A stretch of 64,000 bases of DNA from Enterococcus sp. DIV1094 (GTDB taxonomy: Bacteria > Bacillota > Bacilli > Lactobacillales > Enterococcaceae), in assembly GCF_017316305.2 (NCBI RefSeq), contig NZ_CP147250.1, positions 62,001 through 126,000 on the forward strand, in the 5' to 3' direction. Numbering within the stretch: position 1 is the first letter of the stretch; every line of letters starts with the position of its first letter. This document shows positions 57,373-64,000 of the stretch, in pieces. A model generated the notes under the pieces. The model was not told the DNA's origin. It saw only the letters and a program-made list of their open reading frames with translations, and made no database searches. The translations under genes were made by a program, and so were the position numbers.

Positions 57373-59733
57373 TTATTTTTTCTTCTTTTTCTTGTTGATG
57401 CCTTTGTAAAAAGGTTTTTTCCCTTTTTTACCCTTTTCTTTTTTTGGACCATATTTACTATCGGCCTTTTTTGGACGTTTTTTCTTATCCATTTGCCGGT
57501 CACTTGTTTTTCTTGAAGGTCTGCCTTGTTCTTTTCTTCTTGCCTTCGGTGCTTCCAGCGGCGCCAATTCCTCCGCAGCGACTAATTCAAAATCAACTGC
57601 ACGCTCGGTAGGATCTGCTTTGACTACTTTGACACGTACTTTTTGACCGATCTTGAATGTCAATCCTGTCCGCTCACCAACTAAGGCTAGATGGTTTTCA
57701 ATATAGTGGAAATAATCTTGACGCAATTCATTGATGTGGATCAATCCTTCCACGGTATTAGGCAGCTCGATAAACAGCCCAAATTTCACCACAGAACTGA
57801 TGATACCATCAAATTCTTCGCCAACCTTATCCATCATGAATTCAGCTTTCTTCATTGAATCGACTTCACGTTCTGTTTCAACTGCACGACGTTCCATTTT
57901 CGAACTATGATCCGCAATGTCAGGCAGTGTTTGTTCCCAATACTCTTGATTGCTTTCACTTGGATCTTGACCATAGGAACGAATCAAACGGTGGACGATC
58001 AAATCTGGATAACGACGGATCGGTGACGTGAAATGCGTATAATATTCTGCTGCTAACCCGTAATGTCCAAAATTGTCCTCAGAATAGCGTGCTTGTTGCA
58101 TACTTCTCAACAACATGGTATTGATCACAGCTGATTCAGGTTTTTCCTCGACGTCTTCGATCACTTTTTGTAAGTCCTTAGGTGTGATCGTTCCCTTTGT
58201 TCCTTTGACCAAAATCCCTAAAGCAGAGGCAAAATCAAAGAAACGTTGCATTTTCTCTTCTTTTGGTTGCTCATGGATACGGTAAATAAAAGGGAACTTC
58301 CCACGAGAATAATGTTCTGCCACCGTTTCATTGGCCGCCAACATAAAGGATTCGATCAACCGTTCACCTACGCCACGACTCCGCAATTGGATATCTTGAG
58401 GGTGACCTTCTGGATCAACTAAAATCTTAGCTTCACGATCCTCGAATGAGATTGCGCCACGTCGGATACGCATCGTTTCTAAAATCTCATGCAACTCACC
58501 CATCGCTTGGAACATAGGGACCAAAGACTCATACCGGGTCATCGTTTCTTCATCTTGTTCCTCTAAGATTTGATTCACTGCGGTATACGTCATCCGCTCA
58601 GTCGTTTGGATCACACTTGGGAAAATTTCATGAGAAATAATGTTCCCAGTAGGATCGATCTCCATTTCGCAACTCATCGCTAACCGAGGTACCTTAGGAT
58701 TCAACGAACAAATACCGTTTGATAACCGCTGTGGAATCATTGGGATCACGCGATCTGTTAAATAGACACTCGTTCCACGTTCATACGCTTCACGGTCTAA
58801 TTGACTGCCTTCCGTTACATAATACGAAACATCTGCAATGTGAACGCCTAAAAAATAATTCCCATTCGCTAATTTTCTAACAGTGACCGCATCATCTAAA
58901 TCTTTGGCATCTTCCCCATCGATCGTCACGATCAATTGGTCACGTAAATCTCTGCGGCCAATCAAATCTTCTTCACTGATACTATCTGGTACGGCATCGG
59001 CTTCACTCAATACGTCATCAGGAAATTTAGTCGGGATTCCGTTAGCCACGACGATCGATAAAATATCCATTCCAGGATCATTTTTATGTCCGATGACTTG
59101 TTTGATGATGCCTTCTAAACTTGTCGCATAGCTTTTTTCTGGATAATGTGTCAATTCGATCAACACGATGCTTCCATCTACTGGGCGGACACCTTCTGCT
59201 GCGGCATACACTTTGAATTGATTCATTTTTTTATCTTTAGGGATGACTACCCCATAAAGATCTGTTTCTGCCATTTCGTCATCCGTATAAGCAATGAACT
59301 CTCCCGCGATTTGCGTAGTTGCTCGTTGACGAATTTCAACAACTTTCCCTTCCGCTCCACGATCTGTAAAAGCATCCGCCGTTTTGACGATATCGATCGC
59401 AACAGTGTCTCCATCCATCGCATATCCTGTTGCTTCCTTAGGGATATATACATCATCTTCTTCAGGGTCGATCGTCACAAAACCGAATCCTCGCTCGTTT
59501 GCGCGAAAGATCCCTTCGATCAAAATCGGCTGAAGCGGCAGTTTGACTTTACCTTTTTTCGTAAAGACGATACTTTGTTCTCGTTCCATCTGTGCGATGG
59601 TTTGTACTAATAATTTAAAATCTTCACTTTTTTGAAAGCCTAGCCCTTCGGCAATCTCTTCCATCGAAAAACTTTTCTTTCGACTACTTTCAATAAAGAA
59701 GAGGATTTTTTCTTTTAATGTTTCTTTTGTCAT
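57373..59733 (-). CDS. rnr: Ribonuclease R
   Basis: Processive 3'-to-5' exoribonuclease that degrades structured RNA, including with SmpB-tmRNA. The 786 residues have an N-terminal helix-turn-helix (about 1-65), cold-shock domains (about 65-230), the RNB catalytic domain with TIDGEDAKDLDDAV (three Asp metal ligands), an S1 domain (about 625-705) and a Lys/Arg-rich tail of about 70 residues ending in KKKKK. GAGGAG precedes the ATG. It follows the carboxylesterase gene by two bases. Confidence 0.96.
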   Translation of the reverse strand: MTKETLKEKILFFIESSRKKSFSMEEIAEGLGFQKSEDFKLLVQTIAQMEREQSIVFTKKGKVKLPLQPILIEGIFRANERGFGFVTIDPEEDDVYIPKEATGYAMDGDTVAIDIVKTADAFTDRGAEGKVVEIRQRATTQIAGEFIAYTDDEMAETDLYGVVIPKDKKMNQFKVYAAAEGVRPVDGSIVLIELTHYPEKSYATSLEGIIKQVIGHKNDPGMDILSIVVANGIPTKFPDDVLSEADAVPDSISEEDLIGRRDLRDQLIVTIDGEDAKDLDDAVTVRKLANGNYFLGVHIADVSYYVTEGSQLDREAYERGTSVYLTDRVIPMIPQRLSNGICSLNPKVPRLAMSCEMEIDPTGNIISHEIFPSVIQTTERMTYTAVNQILEEQDEETMTRYESLVPMFQAMGELHEILETMRIRRGAISFEDREAKILVDPEGHPQDIQLRSRGVGERLIESFMLAANETVAEHYSRGKFPFIYRIHEQPKEEKMQRFFDFASALGILVKGTKGTITPKDLQKVIEDVEEKPESAVINTMLLRSMQQARYSEDNFGHYGLAAEYYTHFTSPIRRYPDLIVHRLIRSYGQDPSESNQEYWEQTLPDIADHSSKMERRAVETEREVDSMKKAEFMMDKVGEEFDGIISSVVKFGLFIELPNTVEGLIHINELRQDYFHYIENHLALVGERTGLTFKIGQKVRVKVVKADPTERAVDFELVAAEELAPLEAPKARRKEQGRPSRKTSDRQMDKKKRPKKADSKYGPKKEKGKKGKKPFYKGINKKKKKK

Positions 59734-59735
59734 TT

Positions 59736-60482
59736 TTACTCCTCATTCCAAGGTAAGTTCTCTAGAAAATCCAACACATCTTTTTCAAAGGCTTTTCTTG
59801 CTACTCCTACTGTGATCACATGTTTGCTTTCAGGATACCAATGTAGGGAAATACCCGTATGTGCAAGTTTTTTGGCTGTATCATAGACACCATAAGGATC
59901 AATCATTTCATCTTGACCCGCTTGAGCCATGAAGACAGGCGTTTGGATATCTGACAACTTACTTTCTGTAATTGCTGCTTGTTCTTGAATGTCTCTTAAC
60001 TGTTGCTCTACACGTGGGCGGAAAGCGACGACTTTTTGTTCGATCGATGCTTCCGACTCCCCAGCAATTTTCAAGACATGACGTACATAGTTCTCAAAGT
60101 TTTCTGGCACATGGTTTTCTACTGGAGAAATCGGCGAACAGAAAAAGCCGCCGCCTACCAGAGAAATCTCTGATAATGCTCGAACTGCAAAAATGCCTCC
60201 CATCGATAATCCTAAAACGGCGATGTCAGAAAATCCTTCCTCATGCAGAAATTGAAGTGCTTGTTTCGTATCTTGCCACCAAGTTTCAGCATCTTGATCT
60301 AAAATCTCGTTTGGTGCAAGCGTCCCATGCCCAGTAAAAGTGGGCGCATAAATCGTATAGTTTGATTTTTCTAAAAAACGAGCTAACATTCGTACATCAT
60401 TCGGACTACCCGAATACGCATGTAATAAGAGAACTGCGCGCTTCCCATGTTTTTCATAAATAGGTTGTGGTAGACTTTTCAT
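59736..60482 (-). CDS. Carboxylesterase (Est30-like alpha/beta hydrolase)
   Basis: 248 residues with an alpha/beta-hydrolase fold. Nucleophile elbow GLSMGG (Ser about residue 94), acid in QAGQDEMID and His in ESKHVITV. The oxyanion region is LLLHAYSGSP. Matches the Est30/YvaK carboxylesterases that precede rnr-smpB in Bacillus and lactic acid bacteria. Physiological substrate unknown. GAGGTG precedes the ATG. Confidence 0.9.
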   Translation of the reverse strand: MKSLPQPIYEKHGKRAVLLLHAYSGSPNDVRMLARFLEKSNYTIYAPTFTGHGTLAPNEILDQDAETWWQDTKQALQFLHEEGFSDIAVLGLSMGGIFAVRALSEISLVGGGFFCSPISPVENHVPENFENYVRHVLKIAGESEASIEQKVVAFRPRVEQQLRDIQEQAAITESKLSDIQTPVFMAQAGQDEMIDPYGVYDTAKKLAHTGISLHWYPESKHVITVGVARKAFEKDVLDFLENLPWNEE

Positions 60483-60557
60483 TTAATTCACCTCATTAGC
60501 CTTATTTTACCATAGTTAACAAATACCTTCTTATATAACGGTCCCTTTTCTATTCAA

Positions 60558-60592
60558 CAAAAAAGGTCTGGGATAATTTCGTTTCCCAGACC
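60558..60592 (-). terminator. Terminator after secG
   Basis: A perfect 9-bp stem GGTCTGGGA/TCCCAGACC (60565-60573 and 60584-60592) with TTTTTT on the minus strand. It separates secG from the esterase-rnr-smpB unit. Confidence 0.9.
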
Positions 60593-60684
60593 CTCTATTT
60601 ATTTGAAAAATCGATGAACCTTCAATCTATCCTCTAAATCTGCTCTAAGCAAAGAACCACTTCTGCTCTTTGGTTTTAAACGAT

Positions 60685-60921
60685 TTACTTAGAAGATAAA
60701 AATGCAAGTACGAATAACAAAATCATCCATACAGCGCCCATAACAGCTGTCGAGCGTTGCATTACTGCTTCAAATCCACGTGCTTTTTGCTTTCCGAATA
60801 ATTGATCTGCTCCACCTGTAAATGCACTTGCTGCACTATTTTGTTTGCTTGGTTGCATCATGATCGCGATGACCATCATAATTGATATAACGATAACGAT
60901 CCCTAAAATAATATTATACAT
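60685..60921 (-). CDS. secG: Preprotein translocase subunit SecG
   Basis: 78 residues, two membrane helices flanking the conserved loop MMQPSKQNSAASAFTGGADQ and LFGKQKARGFEAVM. Partner of SecYE in the translocon. Start at 60921 (MYNIILG) has AAAGGAGG upstream; a longer frame to 60996 is unsupported. Monocistronic here. Confidence 0.95.
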   Translation of the reverse strand: MYNIILGIVIVISIMMVIAIMMQPSKQNSAASAFTGGADQLFGKQKARGFEAVMQRSTAVMGAVWMILLFVLAFLSSK

Positions 60922-61092
60922 CAAACAGCCTCCTTTCTCAAAATATCGTCCTTCTAACTTTATCACATAACACGCCTTGTGACAACAGTGTTTCATCAGA
61001 TGGTCGATGTTTTAAAGAACACGATTGGAGGGCTCGCTAGTTGATTCTCTAAGGAACTGCGATAGTCTTCAGTTTTCCGCATTCTTTGGTAT

Positions 61093-61368
61093 TTATTTAC
61101 GCCAAACATCCTGATATTCAGCTTTTCTTTCAAACTCTGCTTTCGCATACGGACATAGTGGGATCACTTTTTTACCCGTACGTCTAGCTACGTCCACTCC
61201 GGTCGCAACCAGTTTTTCTGCTAATTTCTGTCCTCTAAAAGCTGGATCAACAAATGTGTGGTCAATGATCATAATATCCGGACCGGCATCAGACCACGTC
61301 ATTTCACCAATTTCTGTTTGTTCATCATCGAACAGTACTAAACGATTCTTTTCTTCTTTGATTTCCAT
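61093..61368 (-). CDS. YjdJ-like small N-acetyltransferase
   Basis: 91 residues of the compact GNAT type (COG2388): IGEMTWSDAGPDIMIIDHTF, FVDPAFRGQKLAEKLVATGV as acetyl-CoA loop, and VIPLCPYAKAEFERKAEYQD at the end. Members are small CoA-dependent acetyltransferases of unknown substrate. GGAGCG precedes the ATG. Confidence 0.86.
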   Translation of the reverse strand: MEIKEEKNRLVLFDDEQTEIGEMTWSDAGPDIMIIDHTFVDPAFRGQKLAEKLVATGVDVARRTGKKVIPLCPYAKAEFERKAEYQDVWRK

Positions 61369-61458
61369 TTTTTCACGCTCCTTATTCTTAAATAACGAAC
61401 ACTATTTTTACACTCTCTGATTTTACCAGTCCTATTTTTTTCAGACAATCATTTGTAC

Positions 61459-62430
61459 TTATAATTGCACTCTTTGTTCAATGAATGAGAAAATCACTGT
61501 CCAGTAAGTATCTGGATCTTTGCTGACCGCTTCTAAATGCTCTGCTCCCGGCACTAGCAATAAGGCTTTATCTCCTGCCGTCGCATTTTGGATCGTGTAC
61601 GCTGCTTCCATTGGCACAAAATGATCATGTTCACCATGGATGATCAGCACTGGTAAATGGTTGCTTCCTAATTGTCTCGTAGCAGAAGCTTGTTTCAAAG
61701 AGTAGCCAGCATACTTTTGAGCATATCGATTGGCATATCTCATGATGATTTTTTTCGGAAACGCCGTTAACTTACTTAACATATAACGAAATTCTGAATA
61801 GACCGATACAAACCCACTATCAAGGATCAAGCCTTTCACCGCACTCGGCAGCTTTTCTCCGCTAGCCATCATGATTGTTGAAGCACCCATGGAGCCTCCA
61901 TGGAGTAGAATTGTAGCTTCTGGTTCTTTTTTTAAGATTTCATTGATCCAGAGAATCAAATCCAAGCGATCCAACCAGCCCATCCCAATGATTTCTCCTT
62001 CACTTTCCCCATGCGCACGTAAATCTGGAATCAAAACATTGAAACCTTTCTCTGCGTATTTCTTTCCAATGTAAGACATGTCTTTTTTGCCTGTACTACG
62101 ATAATCGTGAACACAGATCACCCATTTTCCTTTGTTTGCATAAGAAAAGAACATTCTGCCTTTTAGTTTCAATCCTTCATGGCTTTTAGTCGTCACACTT
62201 TCGCCCTTTTGCCAAAAGTCTTCCGCTAAGTCTTCTAACTTTTGCCGTTGTTCATCGACCGTCGTCAAAGAAGCTGGGTCCATCAATTGATGCCCTGTTT
62301 CTTCATACCAAGGATAGCCTCGTTGCAATCCTATTTTGATCAATTTTTTAGCATATAGATAAGCAACAAAATGATAACTAACGATCATTAATAACATAAT
62401 TAGTAAAATATAAAAAACAACCACTTGCAT
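61459..62430 (-). CDS. Membrane-anchored alpha/beta hydrolase
   Basis: 323 residues: an N-terminal membrane helix (about 3-25, VVVFYILLIMLLMIVSY), then an alpha/beta-hydrolase domain with HDYRSTGKKD, DLRAHGESEG, nucleophile GGSMGAS, acid HGEHDHFVP and His in GAEHLEA. These motifs are common in BEM46/FrsA-like hydrolases of lactic acid bacteria. The start is uncertain: ATG 62430 has only a weak site; an in-frame ATG at 62505 would add 25 hydrophobic residues. Substrate unknown. Confidence 0.82.
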   Translation of the reverse strand: MQVVVFYILLIMLLMIVSYHFVAYLYAKKLIKIGLQRGYPWYEETGHQLMDPASLTTVDEQRQKLEDLAEDFWQKGESVTTKSHEGLKLKGRMFFSYANKGKWVICVHDYRSTGKKDMSYIGKKYAEKGFNVLIPDLRAHGESEGEIIGMGWLDRLDLILWINEILKKEPEATILLHGGSMGASTIMMASGEKLPSAVKGLILDSGFVSVYSEFRYMLSKLTAFPKKIIMRYANRYAQKYAGYSLKQASATRQLGSNHLPVLIIHGEHDHFVPMEAAYTIQNATAGDKALLLVPGAEHLEAVSKDPDTYWTVIFSFIEQRVQL

Positions 62431-62770
62431 CCCACACTTTCTACTTGATAAGCCAAACAAAAAAACAAGTCTATAAAAAAGAAGCAATCGCAGGAATCCT
62501 GGCATTTGAATTTTATAGCCTTCCCCTTATTCTCAAATTGCTTACTTCATTTTTTTCGCTTAGTTCAAGTTTATCTAATACATGGCACTCTAAGGTTTGT
62601 ACCATATCCAATTCACGGTTCATTTCCATTGTACCATTTTCTATAAAAGAGGCAGACAACGAACTATTGATATGTTCTGTTTTTTTATATGTCGATCCAT
62701 TTGGAGAAGATTCTCTTCATTCTTCTCACATACAGATCTTCTGAAAAAAAGATTAATTATTTGCATAACA
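62431..62770. other. Intergenic region without a supported gene
   Basis: Between the divergent hydrolase and the preQ1-like leader. A direct repeat TTGTACCAT occurs at 62597-62605 and 62629-62637. A 38-codon minus-strand ORF (62629-62513) has no ribosome binding site. I see nothing else. Confidence 0.5.
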
Positions 62771-62799
62771 TTTACATTTGTCTTAAAAATAAGTATACT
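62771..62799 (+). promoter_or_regulatory. Promoter of the nucleoside hydrolase operon
   Basis: TTTACA (62771-62776) and TATACT (62794-62799), spacing 17 bp; a start near 62806 gives a leader of about 93 nt. Confidence 0.75.
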
Positions 62800-62835
62800 A
62801 ATGCCGTGCATTGGAATCAAGGGTGGACCCCTTGG

Positions 62836-62870
62836 ACTGGTTCGGAAACTTCCCAGGATAAAAAACTAAG
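62836..62870 (+). promoter_or_regulatory. Candidate preQ1-I riboswitch aptamer
   Basis: ACTGGTTCGGAAACTTCCCA followed by GG and ATAAAAAACTAAG. It has the size and layout of the preQ1-I aptamer: a 4-bp P1 (CTGG 62837-62840 with CCAG 62853-62856), a 12-base loop starting TTC and ending in C, and the A-rich tail identical over 12 bases to that of the Bacillus que leader. Against: the loop triplet that pairs with the tail in Bacillus (TAG with CTA) is absent; here CTT (62849-62851) could pair with AAG (62868-62870) instead. Just before it a hairpin CAAGG/CCTTG spans 62818-62834. The Shine-Dalgarno follows 13 bases later, so control could act on translation. Confidence 0.5.
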
Positions 62871-62898
62871 TGTCTCTATAGAAAGGAGATTGGAAATA

Positions 62899-63873
62899 AT
62901 GCGAAAGGTTATTATTGATTGCGATCCTGGTATCGATGATACATTAGCGCTCTTATTTGCATTAAAATCACCAGAAATCGAAGTTGTCGCAATCACCACC
63001 GTTTGTGGAAATGTTCCCGTTCATTTGGGAACAGAAAATGTGATCCGTTGTTTAGAACGCTGCGACCGACTAGACATCCCTGTCTACCAAGGTTCAGCAA
63101 CCCCTCTAAACACACCATTTATCAGCGCACAAGATACACACGGCATGGATGGTCTTGGGGAAACAAATTTCCCGTTAGTATCAGATAAACAAGCTGAAAC
63201 GATCCATGCCGTTGATTTTTTAGCGGATTATTTTGCTGAGAAACAAGATACTTCGTTGATTGCGTTAGGGCCACTCACAAATGTCGCCTCTGCTTTACAG
63301 AAGAACCCACGAATAGGAAACCAGATGGATCGGTTTGTTTCGATGGGCGGGACATACAAAAGCCACGGCAATTGTTCACCTGTAGCAGAATACAATTACT
63401 GGTGTGACCCTGATGCAGCTTCCTATGTCTTTGAACATCTAGGGCAAATCATCGAAATGGTTGGCTTAGATGTCACACGAGAAATCGTCTTTACGCCGAC
63501 GATCCTAGAATACTGTTGCCAACTTGCGCCACAAGAAGGAAACTATTTAAAAGCAATCACACGTTTTTATTACGACTTTCATTGGCAGCAAGAACGCATC
63601 CTCGGCTGTGTTATCAATGACCCTTTAGCAGTTGCTTATTTCATTGATGAACAACTATGCCAAGGTTTTACTAGTTATACCGCTGTGGAAACACAAGGCA
63701 TCAGTCGTGGTCAAACCTTAGTTGATCGTCACGATTTTTGGCAGAAAAAACCAAATAGTCTGATCATGACAGATGTTGACACCTCTCTTTTTTTCCGGAA
63801 GTTTTTAGCCGTTCTTTTAAATGCACAAGAAGAATTGATAAAAAAAGATCTGGAAAGATTAAAGATGGGATGA
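62899..63873 (+). CDS. Nucleoside hydrolase (IunH family), possibly a queuosine hydrolase
   Basis: 324 residues of the inosine-uridine nucleoside hydrolase fold. The calcium site is intact: DCDPGIDDTLALL (residues 7-19) and, later, the substrate loop EYNYWCDPDAASYVF; GPLTNVASAL is also typical. It would cleave the N-glycosidic bond of a ribonucleoside. The ATG at 62899 follows AAGGAGA; a frame extending back to 62689 crosses the promoter and leader. The likely preQ1-type leader and the following ECF S component suggest a role in queuosine salvage, as described for the IunH-like QueK of clostridia; an ordinary purine or pyrimidine nucleosidase is the alternative. Confidence 0.9.
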   Translation: MRKVIIDCDPGIDDTLALLFALKSPEIEVVAITTVCGNVPVHLGTENVIRCLERCDRLDIPVYQGSATPLNTPFISAQDTHGMDGLGETNFPLVSDKQAETIHAVDFLADYFAEKQDTSLIALGPLTNVASALQKNPRIGNQMDRFVSMGGTYKSHGNCSPVAEYNYWCDPDAASYVFEHLGQIIEMVGLDVTREIVFTPTILEYCCQLAPQEGNYLKAITRFYYDFHWQQERILGCVINDPLAVAYFIDEQLCQGFTSYTAVETQGISRGQTLVDRHDFWQKKPNSLIMTDVDTSLFFRKFLAVLLNAQEELIKKDLERLKMG

Positions 63874-63880
63874 AATGAAG

Positions 63881-64000
63881 ATGACACAAAAGAAAATCAC
63901 AACAAGAATGATCACAATCATGGCATTAAGTATCGGAATCAACTTTCTCGGCGGAACGATCGCTTTATGGCTCCGATTACCCATTTATCTTGATTCAATC
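63881..64000 (+). CDS. Putative ECF-transporter S component, cut by window end
   Basis: 40 residues are visible: a basic start TQKKITTRMITIMALSIG, a hydrophobic stretch and LRLPIYLDSI. The pattern L-P-I-Y/F-L-D-S/T-I is frequent in the first helices of vitamin-type ECF S components. It starts 7 bp after the hydrolase stop (an ATG at 63875 is also possible) and is translated in the same operon. The substrate is inferred only from context (queuine, preQ1 or a nucleoside). Confidence 0.6.
   Translation, partial: MTQKKITTRMITIMALSIGINFLGGTIALWLRLPIYLDSI

Noticed and set aside
62513..62629. 38-codon minus-strand ORF ahead of the alpha/beta hydrolase
   Set aside because: No ribosome binding site and no recognisable similarity; a -10-like TACAAT overlaps its start.
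62689..62898. N-terminal extension of the nucleoside hydrolase
   Set aside because: The in-frame extension crosses the promoter and the structured leader; the conserved family start (RKVIIDCDPG) follows ATG 62899 with its own Shine-Dalgarno.
62806..62898. TPP, THF, preQ1-II or purine riboswitch in the leader
   Set aside because: None of the conserved cores of those classes is present; only the preQ1-I-type tail and stem-loop fit.

Overview
The window is a low-GC Firmicute chromosome segment and almost certainly comes from Enterococcus. The evidence is the liaXYZ cluster, the order pbpF-ccpA-pepQ, the F1Fo ATPase operon followed by ywzB-murA, the rnr-smpB pair, and strong AAGGAGG-type ribosome binding sites on nearly every gene. 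I cannot fix the species from sequence alone. This is core chromosome: I see no prophage, transposase, rRNA or CRISPR array. Most genes lie on the minus strand.

Layout. 1-3.4 kb: a heterodimeric ABC exporter (one subunit cut by the window edge) and yneF. 3.6-12.1 kb: mntH, endonuclease IV, a class A PBP, ccpA divergent from pepQ, and a GNAT enzyme. 12.2-21.7 kb: two envelope-stress type small proteins (YtxH, DUF948), the operon hprK-lgt-gpsA-galU, liaX-liaY-liaZ, and a pair of YibE/F membrane proteins. 22-29 kb: the phosphate operon pstSCAB2B1-phoU, then cardiolipin synthase; between them is an unannotated candidate small RNA on the plus strand. 29-38.5 kb: ftsE-ftsX, prfB with its programmed frameshift, secA, hpf, comFA-comFC. 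38.5-45.2 kb: a YigZ/IMPACT protein, a HutC-type GntR regulator, and a 1409-residue 2-hydroxyacyl-CoA dehydratase/activator fusion of the plasmalogen-synthesis type, divergent from a TetR regulator. 45.2-50 kb: small proteins, tRNA-Gln and tRNA-Tyr, a ROK protein, yidD, epuA, murA, ywzB. 50-57 kb: atpBEFHAGDC. 57-62.5 kb: rnr-smpB with a carboxylesterase, secG, and an alpha/beta hydrolase. 62.8-64 kb: a plus-strand leader resembling a preQ1-I riboswitch in front of a nucleoside hydrolase and the start of an ECF-transporter S component.

The most unusual structure is a family of roughly 115-bp long-hairpin repeats. It occurs as a tandem pair directly after pepQ (11397-11580), as a tandem array of two full units plus a remnant upstream of yibE (21687-21960), and as a diverged, oppositely oriented copy next to prfB (32141-32252). 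Stem sequences differ between units but are compensated across the arms, while the outer ends (GGTTGTGA... and ...ACACCGTTTATC) are conserved. Other items worth following are the C-rich-loop small RNA at 27389-27580, the putative preQ1 leader with a possible queuosine-salvage operon, the plasmalogen-type fusion with a palindrome in the tetR promoter, and hairpins placed between cistrons in the atp and lia operons.

Functionally, much of the window concerns the envelope and its energetics: lipoprotein maturation (lgt), Sec translocation (secA, secG, yidD), cell division (ftsEX), peptidoglycan (murA, PBP), phospholipids (gpsA, cls, the plasmalogen-type enzyme), antimicrobial-peptide stress (liaXYZ) and proton motive force (atp). 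The carbon-control pair ccpA and hprK is also here.
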